A stretch of 64,000 nt of DNA from Synechococcus sp. ROS8604 (GTDB lineage Bacteria > Cyanobacteriota > Cyanobacteriia > PCC-6307 > Cyanobiaceae): NCBI RefSeq assembly GCF_014279655.1, contig NZ_CP047946.1:2108001-2172000 (forward strand), in the 5' to 3' direction. Below, piece after piece: positions 17,997-28,873 of this stretch (positions within the stretch are counted from its first letter, which is position 1; every line of letters begins with the position of its first letter). A model generated the notes under the pieces. It searched no databases. It was not told the origin of the DNA and saw only the letters and a list, made by a program, of their open reading frames with translations. The translations under genes and the position numbers were made by a program.

Positions 17997-18385
17997 GCAG
18001 CTTGATCAGCACTCACCTCTGCAACCTTGAGCTCCTCGTTGTTCATTGGCAGTAGCCAGATGGAACGGGAGTCTTGACGCAATTCAATCCGAAACTCTTG
18101 GCCGGGCTCTAGGCCAAGGCGACGGGTGCAGGCATGACCGATCAGCAGATTTCCATTGCCATGAACCCGGGTCTTGAATTCGGCTTGGCGACCTCTCGTT
18201 CCACCCCCACCACCAGAACTGGAGGAGGGAAGCTTGTAGCCCTTCGCTTCCACTAGGGCTTTGTAAAAGCCCTTGCGTAGAACTCGACCACTGGGGCCGA
18301 CATACCCGCATCCACGGGCAATTTCGTCTTCAGAGCGATTGCTGAGTGACCGGGCCCTGTTCAGCAATTCCTGGCCAGTGAGCAT
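17978..18385 (-). CDS. cyAbrB family transcriptional regulator
   Basis: 135 residues with the layout of cyanobacterial AbrB proteins. MLTGQELLNRARSLS and ARGCGYVG form the conserved N-terminal helix-turn region, followed by FYKALVEAKGYKLPS, a Gly/Ser linker, and a C-terminal AbrB-like swapped-hairpin with LIGHACTRRLGLEPGQEFRIELRQDSRSIWLLP. In freshwater species these proteins regulate carbon and nitrogen metabolism genes and bind DNA as dimers. The ORF ends inside a terminator shared with the convergent HdeD gene. Confidence 0.9.
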   Translation of the reverse strand: MLTGQELLNRARSLSNRSEDEIARGCGYVGPSGRVLRKGFYKALVEAKGYKLPSSSSGGGGGTRGRQAEFKTRVHGNGNLLIGHACTRRLGLEPGQEFRIELRQDSRSIWLLPMNNEELKVAEVSADQAAKKDPG

Positions 18386-18481
18386 CTAACTCAAGAAATT
18401 TGATTTAATTCTGACCATAACGCTCATACCAAGCAACAAAAGTATCGAAATAACATGAGAGGCAAGAGCGACCAAGCTTGC

Positions 18482-19084
18482 TCAGATGAGATAGAGAATC
18501 ACAAATAAGACCACCCAGATGCCGTCAACGAAGTGCCAATAGAGCTCTGCGGCTTCCAAGGGAAAGTGATTATCAGCGCTGACGCGTCCCTCAGGAGTCC
18601 GACATTGCCACCACACGATCAAAATCATCAGTGCGCCCAGGGTCACATGCAACCCATGGAAGCCAGTGAGAGCGTAGAAAGTGCTGGCATAGAGGTTGTC
18701 AGTCAAGCCAAATGGCAAGGTGAAATACTCCACCATCTGACTCGCCAAAAAGGCCAAGCCCAGAGCTGCCGTCAGCAGTAACCAGCTTCTGCAACGTTGC
18801 ATCTCACTTCGGCGCAGATTGACACCAGCGCGATGGAAGGTGGCGCTACTGACAAGCAGGAGAATGGTGTTCAGGGTTGGAAGCGGAAGTTCCAACTCAT
18901 AGACAGCACCAGGCAGGAGAGGATTAACAGCCTTAAACGTGAGATAGGCAGCGAAAAAGCCTGCAAATGTCATCGCGTCAGCCACCAAGAAGGTGGCTAG
19001 GCCAAACATGCGGTGGTCGGGATGGCTTTCTTCGTGATGCTCCTGAATCTCAACAGCTTGATCTTGGGGGGAAAGGGAAGTCAT
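18482..19084 (-). CDS. ctaE: Cytochrome c oxidase subunit III
   Basis: 200 residues with five predicted membrane helices. Recognisable segments are HRMFGLATFLVADAMTFAGFFAAYLTF, STFYALTGFHGLHVTLGALMI, and WHFVDGIWVVLFVILYLI, as in CtaE. It is the third core subunit of the aa3 oxidase of the thylakoid or plasma membrane. The start overlaps the ctaD stop as ATGA, so the two genes are tightly coupled. Confidence 0.95.
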   Translation of the reverse strand: MTSLSPQDQAVEIQEHHEESHPDHRMFGLATFLVADAMTFAGFFAAYLTFKAVNPLLPGAVYELELPLPTLNTILLLVSSATFHRAGVNLRRSEMQRCRSWLLLTAALGLAFLASQMVEYFTLPFGLTDNLYASTFYALTGFHGLHVTLGALMILIVWWQCRTPEGRVSADNHFPLEAAELYWHFVDGIWVVLFVILYLI

Positions 19085-20745
19085 CGGCCGCTGCTCCATA
19101 AATCACTGCCACTGGCGTCTTTCAAGTCGATCTTGTCCGCTGGGATTCCATATCCATAGGGGTGAGTGACCAAAGGAGGCTCACCTTTCCAGTTCTCTAC
19201 AGGAGGCGGAGAGCTGGTCAACCATTCAGGGGTTAAGGCTCGCCAAGGGTTGTCTCCAGCAATTTGGCCTGAGCGTGCACTCACGAACACGTTCCAAAGG
19301 AAGGGCAAGGTGCTGAGGGCCATCAGCAGGGCGCCAACACTGCTGATCTGATTCACAAACGCAAATTGGGGGTCGTATTCAGCAACACGCCTAGGCATGC
19401 CGTTGAGACCAAGCCAATGCTGGGGAGCAAAGCAAAGATTGAATCCAATAAACGTCAACAAGAAATGAAAACGTCCGAGATTTTCATCCAGCATCCTCCC
19501 CGTGACTTTTGGAAACCAGTGATACACAGACGCGAAGATCACAAAAACCGAACCCCCATAGACAATGTAGTGGAAGTGAGCGACTACGAAATAGGTGTCA
19601 TGAACATGAACGTCAAAAGGCACTTGCGCAAGCGCTACACCAGTAATCCCGCCCAACACAAAGTTGATAATAAAACCGCAAGAGAACAGAACAGCGCTAT
19701 TAAGACTGATTTTTCCTCCCCACAAAGTGGCTAACCAGTTAAAGAATTTAATTCCGGTGGGAACGGCAATAAAGGCCGTGGCAATGGTGAAAAACAGGCG
19801 CATCCATGGAGGCGTGCCGCTGGTAAACATGTGATGGGCCCAAACAACAAGCCCAAGAACCACGATTGCCATAATCGAATACACCATCGTGGTGTACCCA
19901 AAAAGAGGCTTCCGGCAATGAATCGGAAGGATTTCACTCACCAAACCAAAGGCCGGCAACACCATAATGTAGACGGCTGGATGCGAATAAAACCAGAAGA
20001 GGTGTTGATAAACAACAACGTTTCCACCCATGCCTGGATTAAAGAATCCCGTATGAGCAACGATATCGAAGCTCAGAAGAATCAAGGTACCTGCGAGAAC
20101 GGGCGTGGATAAAACAACGAGAATGCTCGTTCCAAGCATTGCCCAGCAGTACATCGGCAATTGCATCAGCTTCAATCCAGGCCGACGCAATTTCAGAATG
20201 GTGGCAATGAAATTAATTCCGCCAAAGATGGAACTTCCACCAAGCAATAGAACGCTCAGGATCCAAATAATCTGTCCACTCGCAGGAGTCGTCAGACTGA
20301 GGGGTGGATAAGCTGTCCAGCCTGACTGTGCCGCGCCGGTAATAAAGTAACTGGTGATCAGAAGTAGACCAGCAGGGGGAATCAACCAAAAAGCAACAGC
20401 ATTCAGCCTTGGGAAAGCCATGTCCCTGGCCCCCACATAGAACGGAATCAGATAATTGCCAAATGCACCATTCACCACCGGGACGATCCAGAGAAAGATC
20501 ATCACAGTGCCGTGCAGGGTCAGGACCTGGTTGTAAACATCCCGGGGCATAAAATCAGCTACCGGGCTTGTCAGCTCTGTGCGAATAGCGCCAGCCAGGG
20601 CACCACCAATCAGGTAAAAAGCAAAGCCACACACCAAATATTGAAGCCCGATCACTTTGTGATCGACGCTAAAACTGAGGTAGCGAAGCCACCCAGTTGG
20701 TTGCAAGGAGGGGGGTTTGCTTTGCTGGGGAAGAGTAAGTGTCAT
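19081..20745 (-). CDS. ctaD: Cytochrome c oxidase subunit I
   Basis: 554 residues with 12 predicted membrane helices. Characteristic segments are FLWIVPVVNGAFGNYLIP, the heme/copper region HLFWFYSHPAVYIMVLPAFGL (the His-x3-Tyr site), the VWAHHMF pair of copper ligands, and HDTYFVVAHFHYIVYG with the axial histidines of heme a and heme a3. All metal ligands appear to be present. It catalyses oxygen reduction with proton pumping. The ctaC stop overlaps this start as ATGA. Confidence 0.97.
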   Translation of the reverse strand: MTLTLPQQSKPPSLQPTGWLRYLSFSVDHKVIGLQYLVCGFAFYLIGGALAGAIRTELTSPVADFMPRDVYNQVLTLHGTVMIFLWIVPVVNGAFGNYLIPFYVGARDMAFPRLNAVAFWLIPPAGLLLITSYFITGAAQSGWTAYPPLSLTTPASGQIIWILSVLLLGGSSIFGGINFIATILKLRRPGLKLMQLPMYCWAMLGTSILVVLSTPVLAGTLILLSFDIVAHTGFFNPGMGGNVVVYQHLFWFYSHPAVYIMVLPAFGLVSEILPIHCRKPLFGYTTMVYSIMAIVVLGLVVWAHHMFTSGTPPWMRLFFTIATAFIAVPTGIKFFNWLATLWGGKISLNSAVLFSCGFIINFVLGGITGVALAQVPFDVHVHDTYFVVAHFHYIVYGGSVFVIFASVYHWFPKVTGRMLDENLGRFHFLLTFIGFNLCFAPQHWLGLNGMPRRVAEYDPQFAFVNQISSVGALLMALSTLPFLWNVFVSARSGQIAGDNPWRALTPEWLTSSPPPVENWKGEPPLVTHPYGYGIPADKIDLKDASGSDLWSSGR

Positions 20746-21566
20746 GCCTCAGATACAGGGAGCTTGCGATTGGCTTGGAACCAGGCGTCGTAGTCGTCGG
20801 CCGACTCAACCACCACTGTGGAGCGCATTCCACCGTGATAGGGGCCGCAAAGTTCTGCGCAAACCACTGGGTAACGCCCTGGACGGGTGGGAGTGAAATT
20901 GAGCAAGGTTGGCTGGCCTGGAATGATGTCCTGCTTGAGCCTGAATTCTGGAACCCAGAATGCATGGATCACATCTTTAGCCTCCATTTTCAATGAAACA
21001 GGTCGTCCTGATGGAACATGCAATTCTCCAGAGATAATGTCGCCTTCGGGATAGTGGAAGAGGAAGGCAAATTGCATCGCCGTGACCTCAACAGGAAGAG
21101 GCGCTCCAGCCATTTCAGAACTCGCTTGCATTGCCCCTGCTGTGCCAATTCCTCCCCAAACCCTTTCTTCTGTGGCTTGAGAGTCACCGTGGCCCCCATG
21201 TCCAAGGGGAACCATTCCCCCCATTCGTTCGTAGATGTCGTAGCTGAATAAACCCACGAACAGGACAACGATGGCTGGGACAGCCGTCCAAAAAATCTCC
21301 AGCGGCAAATTGCCTTCCAGTGCAATCCCGTCACCAATCTGTCCAGCTTTGCGGCGGAAACGAACAAGGCTGAATACCACCAGCCCAACGATTCCCACAA
21401 ACAAAATTGTACCGATGCTGAACAGAACACGAAACAGTTCGTCGTAAATGGGTGCATTGACGCTGGCATCAACAGGAAGAAGGTTGATGTTTTGGCCAAT
21501 CCACAATCCACCCAGCACAAGGATCATTCCCAGCACAAGAGTGAGAATCGCCGAGGGGATAGGCAC
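20742..21566 (-). CDS. ctaC: Cytochrome c oxidase subunit II
   Basis: 274 residues starting with GTG, with a CAGGAG Shine-Dalgarno a few bases upstream. Two membrane helices lie near residues 8-28 and 52-68, followed by a cupredoxin domain. The CuA ligands are visible: H201 (VIHAFWVPEF), C236, E238, C240, H244 and M247 (CAELCGPYHGGM). An unusual Gly/His-rich insertion (MVPLGHGGHGDSQ, residues 118-130) lies just before the cupredoxin domain and might bind metal. The protein is the electron entry subunit for cytochrome c or plastocyanin. Confidence 0.96.
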   Translation of the reverse strand: MPIPSAILTLVLGMILVLGGLWIGQNINLLPVDASVNAPIYDELFRVLFSIGTILFVGIVGLVVFSLVRFRRKAGQIGDGIALEGNLPLEIFWTAVPAIVVLFVGLFSYDIYERMGGMVPLGHGGHGDSQATEERVWGGIGTAGAMQASSEMAGAPLPVEVTAMQFAFLFHYPEGDIISGELHVPSGRPVSLKMEAKDVIHAFWVPEFRLKQDIIPGQPTLLNFTPTRPGRYPVVCAELCGPYHGGMRSTVVVESADDYDAWFQANRKLPVSEA

Positions 21567-21795
21567 GAAACTCCTGGTACATCTCCCTTAAGACTATGGA
21601 GATCCCGAGCCTTCTTCATGCCGTGATTGTTAAAGCAGCCTGTAGTTCCTGCTAACACAGCTGTTTCAGGGCGTTGTTGTCAGCAAAGGGAGATTTTGGC
21701 GCCCATAAAAATGTCGGAGACCTGTAAATAGCGTGCCGCTTCAGATCAGATCGCTAGTTTCCAAAAATAAACCGCGTGATTAGGAGGAACAGTCG
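21567..21795. promoter_or_regulatory. Divergent promoter region of ctaCDE and ctaA
   Basis: A 229-base gap between the oxidase operon and the heme A synthase gene. It contains no open reading frame of note. TTAGGAGGA stands 8 bases before the TTG start of ctaA and is a strong Shine-Dalgarno sequence. Joint regulation of oxidase and its heme cofactor is an attractive inference; no specific operator can be named. Confidence 0.5.
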
Positions 21796-22728
21796 TTGAC
21801 TTCATCGGCAACAGTTCCGATTCGTTTGCGCCTGGCGCAACTCGCAGCTCACCTGGTCGTGGCTCTGATTGCTCTAGTGGTGATTGGAGGAGCAACCCGT
21901 GTCATGGAGGCCGGGCTGGCCTGTCCTGATTGGCCTCTCTGTTACGGGAGCCTTCTTCCTGGACGCCAGATGAACCTCAAGGTGTTCTTGGAGTGGTTCC
22001 ACCGCCTAGATGCCTTTGTTGTAGGCGTCGCCCTGCTCGTCCAGCTCGGTGCCGCCTGGTTCTGGAGGAAGGAATTGCCGCGTTGGTTCCTGCCTCTGTC
22101 CTTCCTTTTGGTCCTGTTAGTGGTTCTTCAGGGAGGCCTCGGGGCCCTAACCGTGCTTCAACTGCTCCCCTCATCGGTGGTGACAGCCCATCTCGTTCTG
22201 GCGTTGACCCTGGTCATCGTGATGAGCGGACTCACCCAAAGGCTGCTGCACACCGGATCGAAAGATGCTGCCGCCCCTCGCTGGTGGCCCTTTCTTGGCG
22301 GAATCAGCCTGGCAGCCGTTTCAGGCCAATGCCTGCTCGGAGGGCGGATGGCCAGCTCATGGGCGGCCCAACGTTGCTTGCAGGAAGGTCAGTCCTGCCA
22401 ATGGCTTCATTGGCATCGCAGTGCCGCAACCCCAGCTGCGATTTGCGTCCTGCTTTTCGTTGCAACAGCTCTGATCGCCGGCGGCTGGGCTCGTCAGCAA
22501 TGGCCCCTCCTGATCACAGCCACCCTGCTGGTCTCAACCCAAATCGGTTTGGGAGTTCTCACCTTGCGGCTTGGTCTGAGCCAGCCAGCGGTGACGGTGG
22601 GTCATCAACTCGTTGCCTGTCTGCTCGTGGCCGTCCTCGCGGCTCTCACCTGGAGACGCCCGTCAGCACCCGACTCCCCTCTCACGATCGCTCGCGATTC
22701 TTCAACCCTGGAGCCCTGTCATGGCTAG
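21796..22728 (+). CDS. ctaA: Heme A synthase (CtaA / Cox15)
   Basis: 310 residues with eight predicted membrane helices. Histidine-containing motifs include [41 protein letters not shown] and [14 protein letters not shown], corresponding to the heme-binding histidines of the two halves. It converts heme O to heme A in the membrane. The TTG start is supported by the GGAGG at 21783-21788. The gene overlaps ctaB by 8 bases. Confidence 0.95.
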   Translation: MTSSATVPIRLRLAQLAAHLVVALIALVVIGGATRVMEAGLACPDWPLCYGSLLPGRQMNLKVFLEWFHRLDAFVVGVALLVQLGAAWFWRKELPRWFLPLSFLLVLLVVLQGGLGALTVLQLLPSSVVTAHLVLALTLVIVMSGLTQRLLHTGSKDAAAPRWWPFLGGISLAAVSGQCLLGGRMASSWAAQRCLQEGQSCQWLHWHRSAATPAAICVLLFVATALIAGGWARQQWPLLITATLLVSTQIGLGVLTLRLGLSQPAVTVGHQLVACLLVAVLAALTWRRPSAPDSPLTIARDSSTLEPCHG

Positions 22729-23731
22729 TTCAGCTTCCGTTGCTCCAATGCCCCCATCCCTCACCAGGGATGAGGTGGTGCCATCTCGCAAGAGAATCAA
22801 ACTACCCCCCTGGCTTGAGGTTGCCAAACCGAGGCTGATCCCACTCCTGCTCGCCACCACCTTGGGAGGAATGGCTCTCACCGAAGGCTGGCCCCTCTCA
22901 TCACCACGGCTGGCCTGCACCCTTGGTGGTGGTGCATTGGCCGCTGCCGCCGCTGGCGTTCTCAACTGTTTGTGGGAGCAGGAGCTGGATGGACGCATGC
23001 TGCGCACGAGCGGCCGAGCCCTTCCCTCTGGGCGGTTGTCTCCATCCGCGGCCTTTGTTGGTGCGGTGTCCTGCACGCTTGCTGCAGCGGCGCTTCTCGT
23101 CAGTGGCGTGAACTGTCTTGCAGCTGGACTGTCTCTCCTAGGACTCTGCAGCTATGTCCTGCTTTACACCGCGCTTCTGAAGCCCCGCACCACGCAAAAC
23201 ATTGTGGTTGGCGGTGTTGCTGGTGCCATCCCACCCCTGGTCGGAGCGGCTGCAGCAACAGGCCACATAGGCCTGAGCGGATGGTGGCTGTTCGCGCTTG
23301 TGATGGTGTGGACTCCTGCCCATTTCTGGGCACTTGCCCTGCTTTTGCATGACGACTATCGAGCCGTCGGCATTCCCATGCTCCCTGTCGTCAAGGGACC
23401 ATTGGTCACCACGAGGGCGATTCGACGCTATGGATGGGCCACCATATTGCTCAGCTTTTTGGGCATTTGGGCCCTACCGGAAGGTGGTGCCTTGTATGGG
23501 CTCTTGATCCTTCCCTTCAACGGTCGCCTTCTGCAGATGGTGGAGCGTCTGGCTGCGGAACCCAACAACCGAGATCGCGCCAAGGGATTGTTTCGTTGGT
23601 CAATCCTTTATTTGTTCGGAATCTGTTTGTTGCTTGTCATGAGCCGAATGTCTGGTTCCGCTCAGTTTGATCTGGAAGTCAGGACCGTCGTTGACATCCT
23701 CGCGGGCGGATTTCTTCCTGTCGCTTCCTAG
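22721..23731 (+). CDS. ctaB: Protoheme IX farnesyltransferase
   Basis: 336 residues of the UbiA superfamily with about nine membrane helices. The first Asp-rich signature corresponds to [23 protein letters not shown], where Asn and Asp side chains bind the Mg-diphosphate. The second corresponds to [16 protein letters not shown]. It adds a farnesyl group to heme B to make heme O, the step before CtaA. The order ctaA-ctaB opposite ctaCDE is the classical oxidase locus. The ATG is inside the ctaA stop region (ATGGCTAG). Confidence 0.95.
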   Translation: MASSASVAPMPPSLTRDEVVPSRKRIKLPPWLEVAKPRLIPLLLATTLGGMALTEGWPLSSPRLACTLGGGALAAAAAGVLNCLWEQELDGRMLRTSGRALPSGRLSPSAAFVGAVSCTLAAAALLVSGVNCLAAGLSLLGLCSYVLLYTALLKPRTTQNIVVGGVAGAIPPLVGAAAATGHIGLSGWWLFALVMVWTPAHFWALALLLHDDYRAVGIPMLPVVKGPLVTTRAIRRYGWATILLSFLGIWALPEGGALYGLLILPFNGRLLQMVERLAAEPNNRDRAKGLFRWSILYLFGICLLLVMSRMSGSAQFDLEVRTVVDILAGGFLPVAS

Positions 23732-23760
23732 ATTCTTAACTCTCGCTTTTGGACGGTTCC

Positions 23761-24774
23761 ATGTCCCTGATCGTGCTCGATCACCTGGAAAAGTCTTACG
23801 GGACGATTCCAGCGCTCAGGGACTTGAGCTTGCAAGTCCCTGAAGGATGTCTGTATGGGCTGCTCGGACCCAATGGTGCTGGCAAAACCACAACCCTGAG
23901 AATTCTTGCCACTCTTCTGGCTCCAGATCTTGGCGATGTCCGCATTGCTGGCCTCGATGGCTTGAAAGACCAACGCGAGATTCGACGGCTGATTGGATAT
24001 GTCGCTCAAGAGGTGGCGATTGACAAAATCCTCACGGGGCGGGAGCTGCTAGTCCTTCAAGGCGACCTCTACCACTTACGACCCAAGCAGAGGAACCAAC
24101 GAATCGACGAACTGATCGAGATGTTGGGCATGGATCCCTGGATCGACCGGCGATGCGGCACCTATTCAGGAGGCATGCGTCGTCGCCTTGATCTCGCGGC
24201 AGGTCTCTTGCATCGCCCCCAACTGCTCATTCTCGATGAACCCACGGTCGGACTTGACATCGAAAGTCGAGCCGTGATCTGGAACGTGCTCCGGGACTTA
24301 AGAGATCAGGGAACAACGGTCTTGCTGAGCACCCATTACCTCGAGGAAGTGGAAGCACTCGCCGATCGAATGGCCATCATTGATGCCGGAGCGGTGATTG
24401 CTGAAGGCACACCAAACGATCTCAAGAAACGTCTGGGAGGGGATCGCGTCACCTTGCGGGTGCGTGAGTTCAGCAACGAGCAGGAAGCCGAGACGATTCG
24501 TGACCTCCTTGAACCCCTTGATGGCATCCAGAACATTGTGATTAATCGCTCGCAGGGCCACTCCCTCAACCTTGTGGTGGATGGGGAACAGGTCCTTCCT
24601 CGCCTTCGCCTTTGTTTGGAAGAAGCAGGGCTTCCCGTCTTTGCCCTTGCCCAAAGCAGACCCAGTCTTGACGACGTTTACCTTCAGGCCACAGGACGCA
24701 CCCTGATGGACGCCGAGCTGGCCATTGCCGGGCAGCGTGATCCCAAGCAAGAACGCAAGCAAGCCATGCGCTAA
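23761..24774 (+). CDS. ABC transporter ATP-binding protein (DrrA-like)
   Basis: 337 residues. Walker A GPNGAGKTT, Q-loop VAQEV, signature YSGGMRRRLDLA, Walker B LLILDEPTVGLD, H-loop STHYLEE. The 100-residue C-terminal extension is typical of the daunorubicin-resistance DrrA / ABC-2 exporter ATPases. It forms a transporter with the following permease. Natural substrates of such exporters in cyanobacteria are unknown; lipids, polysaccharides and small metabolites are possible. The ATG at 23761 was chosen over an upstream TTG. The gene lies 29 bases after ctaB, but a functional link to the oxidase is not evident. Confidence 0.92.
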   Translation: MSLIVLDHLEKSYGTIPALRDLSLQVPEGCLYGLLGPNGAGKTTTLRILATLLAPDLGDVRIAGLDGLKDQREIRRLIGYVAQEVAIDKILTGRELLVLQGDLYHLRPKQRNQRIDELIEMLGMDPWIDRRCGTYSGGMRRRLDLAAGLLHRPQLLILDEPTVGLDIESRAVIWNVLRDLRDQGTTVLLSTHYLEEVEALADRMAIIDAGAVIAEGTPNDLKKRLGGDRVTLRVREFSNEQEAETIRDLLEPLDGIQNIVINRSQGHSLNLVVDGEQVLPRLRLCLEEAGLPVFALAQSRPSLDDVYLQATGRTLMDAELAIAGQRDPKQERKQAMR

Positions 24775-24813
24775 CCGCCTGCTTCCACCTCCAGATTTCC
24801 ATCAGTGCTCCCC

Positions 24814-25671
24814 ATGACCACTCCCCATCTGCAGATTGATGCCAATCAAGCGTCCTCCCGAGGAGCTTTGACAGAGCTGATCCAGGAAACGACGGCTTTG
24901 ACGCGTCGCCTGTTCGTGCAGCTCAAACGGCGTCCCTCCACGCTGATTGCCGGTGTTCTGCAACCCCTGATCTGGTTGATTTTATTTGGGGCTTTGTTCT
25001 CTAAGGCTCCCGAGGGGCTGCTACCCGGCGGCATGAGCTACGGGCGTTTTCTCGGTGCTGGAGTGATTGTGTTCACAGCGTTTAGCGGTGCACTCAATGC
25101 CGGACTTCCGGTCATGTTTGACCGCGAATTTGGATTTCTCAACCGACTTCTGGTGGCGCCACTGAGAAGTCGAAGTTCCATTGTCTTCGCTTCGGTGATT
25201 TACATCACCACATTGAGCCTTGTGCAGAGTTTGGCGATCATGTTCACAGCGGCCTTACTCGGCTATGGATGGCCTGGAGCTGGTGGCCTCCTGCTCGTTC
25301 TGTTCACCCTGCTGCTGTTGGTTTTTGCCGTAACGGCCTTAAGTCTCGGTTTGGCTTTTGCTTTGCCTGGTCACATTGAGTTGATTGCGGTGATTTTTGT
25401 CGCCAATCTGCCGCTGCTATTTGCAAGCACCGCATTGGCACCTCTGAGCTTTATGCCTGAGTGGATGGGCTGGCTAGCGGCCCTAAATCCCCTTACCTTC
25501 GCGATAGAACCCATTCGAGCAGCCTATGCAGGCCCTCTCGATCTTTCGGTGGTTCTTTTGGACGCACCCTATGGACCCGTCACTGGACAGACCTGCCTAT
25601 TGGTCCTGACCGTGCTCACCGTGGGGCTGTTTCTTCTCATCCGACCACTGCTCAATCGCAAACTCTCTTGA
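24814..25671 (+). CDS. ABC-2 family transporter permease
   Basis: 285 residues with about six predicted membrane helices. Recognisable are PLIWLILFGALF, REFGFLNRLLVAPLRSRSSIV (the conserved ABC-2 cytoplasmic signature around EFGFLNRLLVAPL) and PLLFASTALAPLSFMPEWMGWLAALNPLTFAIE. It pairs with the upstream ATPase to make an exporter half. ATG 24814 is preferred over GTG 24805. The following small gene starts 4 bases after the stop, so they may be in one operon. Confidence 0.9.
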   Translation: MTTPHLQIDANQASSRGALTELIQETTALTRRLFVQLKRRPSTLIAGVLQPLIWLILFGALFSKAPEGLLPGGMSYGRFLGAGVIVFTAFSGALNAGLPVMFDREFGFLNRLLVAPLRSRSSIVFASVIYITTLSLVQSLAIMFTAALLGYGWPGAGGLLLVLFTLLLLVFAVTALSLGLAFALPGHIELIAVIFVANLPLLFASTALAPLSFMPEWMGWLAALNPLTFAIEPIRAAYAGPLDLSVVLLDAPYGPVTGQTCLLVLTVLTVGLFLLIRPLLNRKLS

Positions 25672-25675
25672 TTCC

Positions 25676-26137
25676 GTGTCTGTTTCTTCGTTTCAGCCCC
25701 TGAACCCCCGCCAACTAGACCTGCAACGTCGCTTGCTGGTCGCCAATGAATTAAGAGAAGCCTCCCTCATCGCGCAATTGGAACTGCAGTGGGTGCACCG
25801 CTATGGGGTGACCTCTCTTCCCAAACGGTCGGATGAAGCCTCCCTGGAGGCTCTCCCCTCAGCTCAGAGTCCAGAGGTGGAAGTAGAGGTGGAGCCAAAG
25901 ATCCAAGGCCTCTCTCTCGTGAGCGATCAAACGGTCGAAACAGAAACACCAGCTCTGCACGTCGCACCCCTTCCGAGTCCTTCGCAAGCTGACGAGGCTG
26001 AGGGGATGGAAGACCTGGCTGATCGTTCTTCAAATCCGCCCCATACCATTGCGCCTCCTCCGTTTGCACGCGGTGCGCAGCGCTTTCGTCGCTGGATGGT
26101 GGCATCCTCAGCAGTCCAAGATCTGCAGGCCTCCTGA
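25676..26137 (+). CDS. Conserved hypothetical protein with low-complexity middle
   Basis: 153 residues starting with GTG. The N-terminus is a helical stretch (RRLLVANELREASLIAQLELQWVHRYG), the middle is rich in Glu/Val/Ser/Pro, and the C-terminus is basic (ARGAQRFRRWMVASSAV). No family recognised. It lies 4 bases after the permease and 5 bases before nanE, so it is probably part of that transcript. Confidence 0.6.
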   Translation: MSVSSFQPLNPRQLDLQRRLLVANELREASLIAQLELQWVHRYGVTSLPKRSDEASLEALPSAQSPEVEVEVEPKIQGLSLVSDQTVETETPALHVAPLPSPSQADEAEGMEDLADRSSNPPHTIAPPPFARGAQRFRRWMVASSAVQDLQAS

Positions 26138-26142
26138 GGACG

Positions 26143-26850
26143 ATGTCCATCCCCATCCCATCCCGCGCCCAACTGAAGGGTGGCCTGATCGTGTCCGTTC
26201 AGGCTCCGGAAGGATCACCCATGCGGCATCCCGATGTGATTGCGGCCATGGCTGAAGCCAGTCTTCGCAACGGAGCCACTGGTGTTCGCCTCGAGAGCCC
26301 AGAGCACATCGGAGCTGTACGCAACCGCTGTCCTAACGCTTTGATCATTGGCTTATGGAAGCGAACGCTCCCGCAGAGCTCCGTCTACATCACGCCTCGC
26401 TGGCAGGACATTCAAGCGGTCTGGGCAGCCGGTGCCGACGTCATCGCCCTTGATGCCACAGCGCGTCAAAGGCCAGAGCAGGAAGACCTCGCCGAACTCA
26501 TTCAACGATCGAAGAATGAATTAGGAGCTCCACTCATGGCCGATGTGGACTCCATCGAAAACGGATTGATCGCAGCATCCTTGGGATGCGAATGGGTGGG
26601 CACCACTCTTTATGGATACACGGAGCAAACAGCACAACAAACTCCTCCGGGTTTCGGCTTGATCTCTCCTCTAAGGGATCAGCTTCCCGAGCAGGTGACG
26701 TTGATTTGCGAGGGGGGCATTAAGTCGCCTGATTCAGCGCTCAAATCGCTTGAGCATGGAGCCGATCTTGTGGTCGTTGGCACGGCGATTACGGGCGTCG
26801 ACCTTCAAGTGGCCAATTACAACAAGACCCTGAAAAGGCAGAATGGGTGA
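26143..26850 (+). CDS. nanE: N-acetylmannosamine-6-phosphate 2-epimerase, putative
   Basis: 235 residues with the NanE TIM-barrel. Typical phrases are LKGGLIVSVQAPEGSPM, GATGVRLESPE, IIGLWKR, VIALDATARQRP, MADVDS, and a C-terminal ICEGGIKSPDSALKSLEHGADLVVVGTAIT. The catalytic lysine of the family probably sits in GLWKR. It would interconvert ManNAc-6-P and GlcNAc-6-P in the cytosol, which is a step of sialic acid or amino sugar use. No sialic acid lyase or kinase lies here, so in this cyanobacterium the enzyme may serve amino-sugar recycling or ManNAc supply for surface glycans. wecB is 20 kb away. Confidence 0.88.
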   Translation: MSIPIPSRAQLKGGLIVSVQAPEGSPMRHPDVIAAMAEASLRNGATGVRLESPEHIGAVRNRCPNALIIGLWKRTLPQSSVYITPRWQDIQAVWAAGADVIALDATARQRPEQEDLAELIQRSKNELGAPLMADVDSIENGLIAASLGCEWVGTTLYGYTEQTAQQTPPGFGLISPLRDQLPEQVTLICEGGIKSPDSALKSLEHGADLVVVGTAITGVDLQVANYNKTLKRQNG

Positions 26851-26865
26851 GTCTCGCAAGACTCA
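26848..26865 (+). promoter_or_regulatory. Perfect hairpin after nanE
   Basis: TGAGTCT, loop CGCA, AGACTCA. A 7-pair stem starting at the nanE stop codon and ending 3 bases before the ATG of the next small gene. There is no T-run, so it is not a classical terminator; it could mask the start of the small gene or be a processing site. Confidence 0.5.
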
Positions 26866-26868
26866 GGC

Positions 26869-27051
26869 ATGTTGCTGAAAGTTGCTTTTCCTGTCGTCCT
26901 CAGCGGAGCCTTCTTCGGTCTGCCCATCGCAGGGTTGCCGATGACAGAACTGCAAGCCCTCAATCGAGAGCTGGGGAGACTGTGCAGCCATCCACCCCGG
27001 GAAGCCTTATCCGTGTGTCGCATCCACGCAAGGCTGGTGGGATCCCTCTAA
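26869..27051 (+). CDS. Small secreted protein, hypothetical
   Basis: 60 residues. The N-terminus is a signal-peptide-like run (LKVAFPVVLSGAFFGLPIAGLP), and the mature part is about 35 residues with LTELQ-type helix and two cysteines (LCSHPP, VCRIHARLVGSL). No clear family. It stands alone between nanE and the convergent groL gene, and its 3' end overlaps a large hairpin. Presence of a signal peptide and a conserved-looking mature region argue for a real gene, but this is not proven. Confidence 0.55.
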   Translation: MLLKVAFPVVLSGAFFGLPIAGLPMTELQALNRELGRLCSHPPREALSVCRIHARLVGSL

Positions 27052-27062
27052 AGGGATCCCAC
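27037..27062 (-). terminator. Strong hairpin 3' of groL
   Basis: GTGGGATCCC, loop TTTAGA, GGGATCCCAC (minus-strand orientation), a 10-pair perfect stem about 23 bases beyond the groL stop. A T-run is missing, so termination or 3' stabilisation is inferred. The stem also overlaps the last codons of the opposite-strand small secreted protein gene. Confidence 0.55.
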
Positions 27063-27084
27063 TAAAGGGATTCCACGGTGGGAA

Positions 27085-28755
<1,671 letters not shown>

Positions 28756-28873
28756 AGTGTCAGGAGCCCGAGAGTCAATCTCGTCCAGCGTCTACGACCA
28801 ACCGCTCCTCTCGGAAGTGGGGAAAGCCGAATCCATGGACCAACGGCGCAAACGATCTGGTTAAGGTTTGGAC

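Noticed and set aside
28756-28873. CIRCE heat-shock operator before groL.
   Set aside because: I looked for TTAGCACTC and GAGTGCTAA with a 9-base gap; neither half is present.
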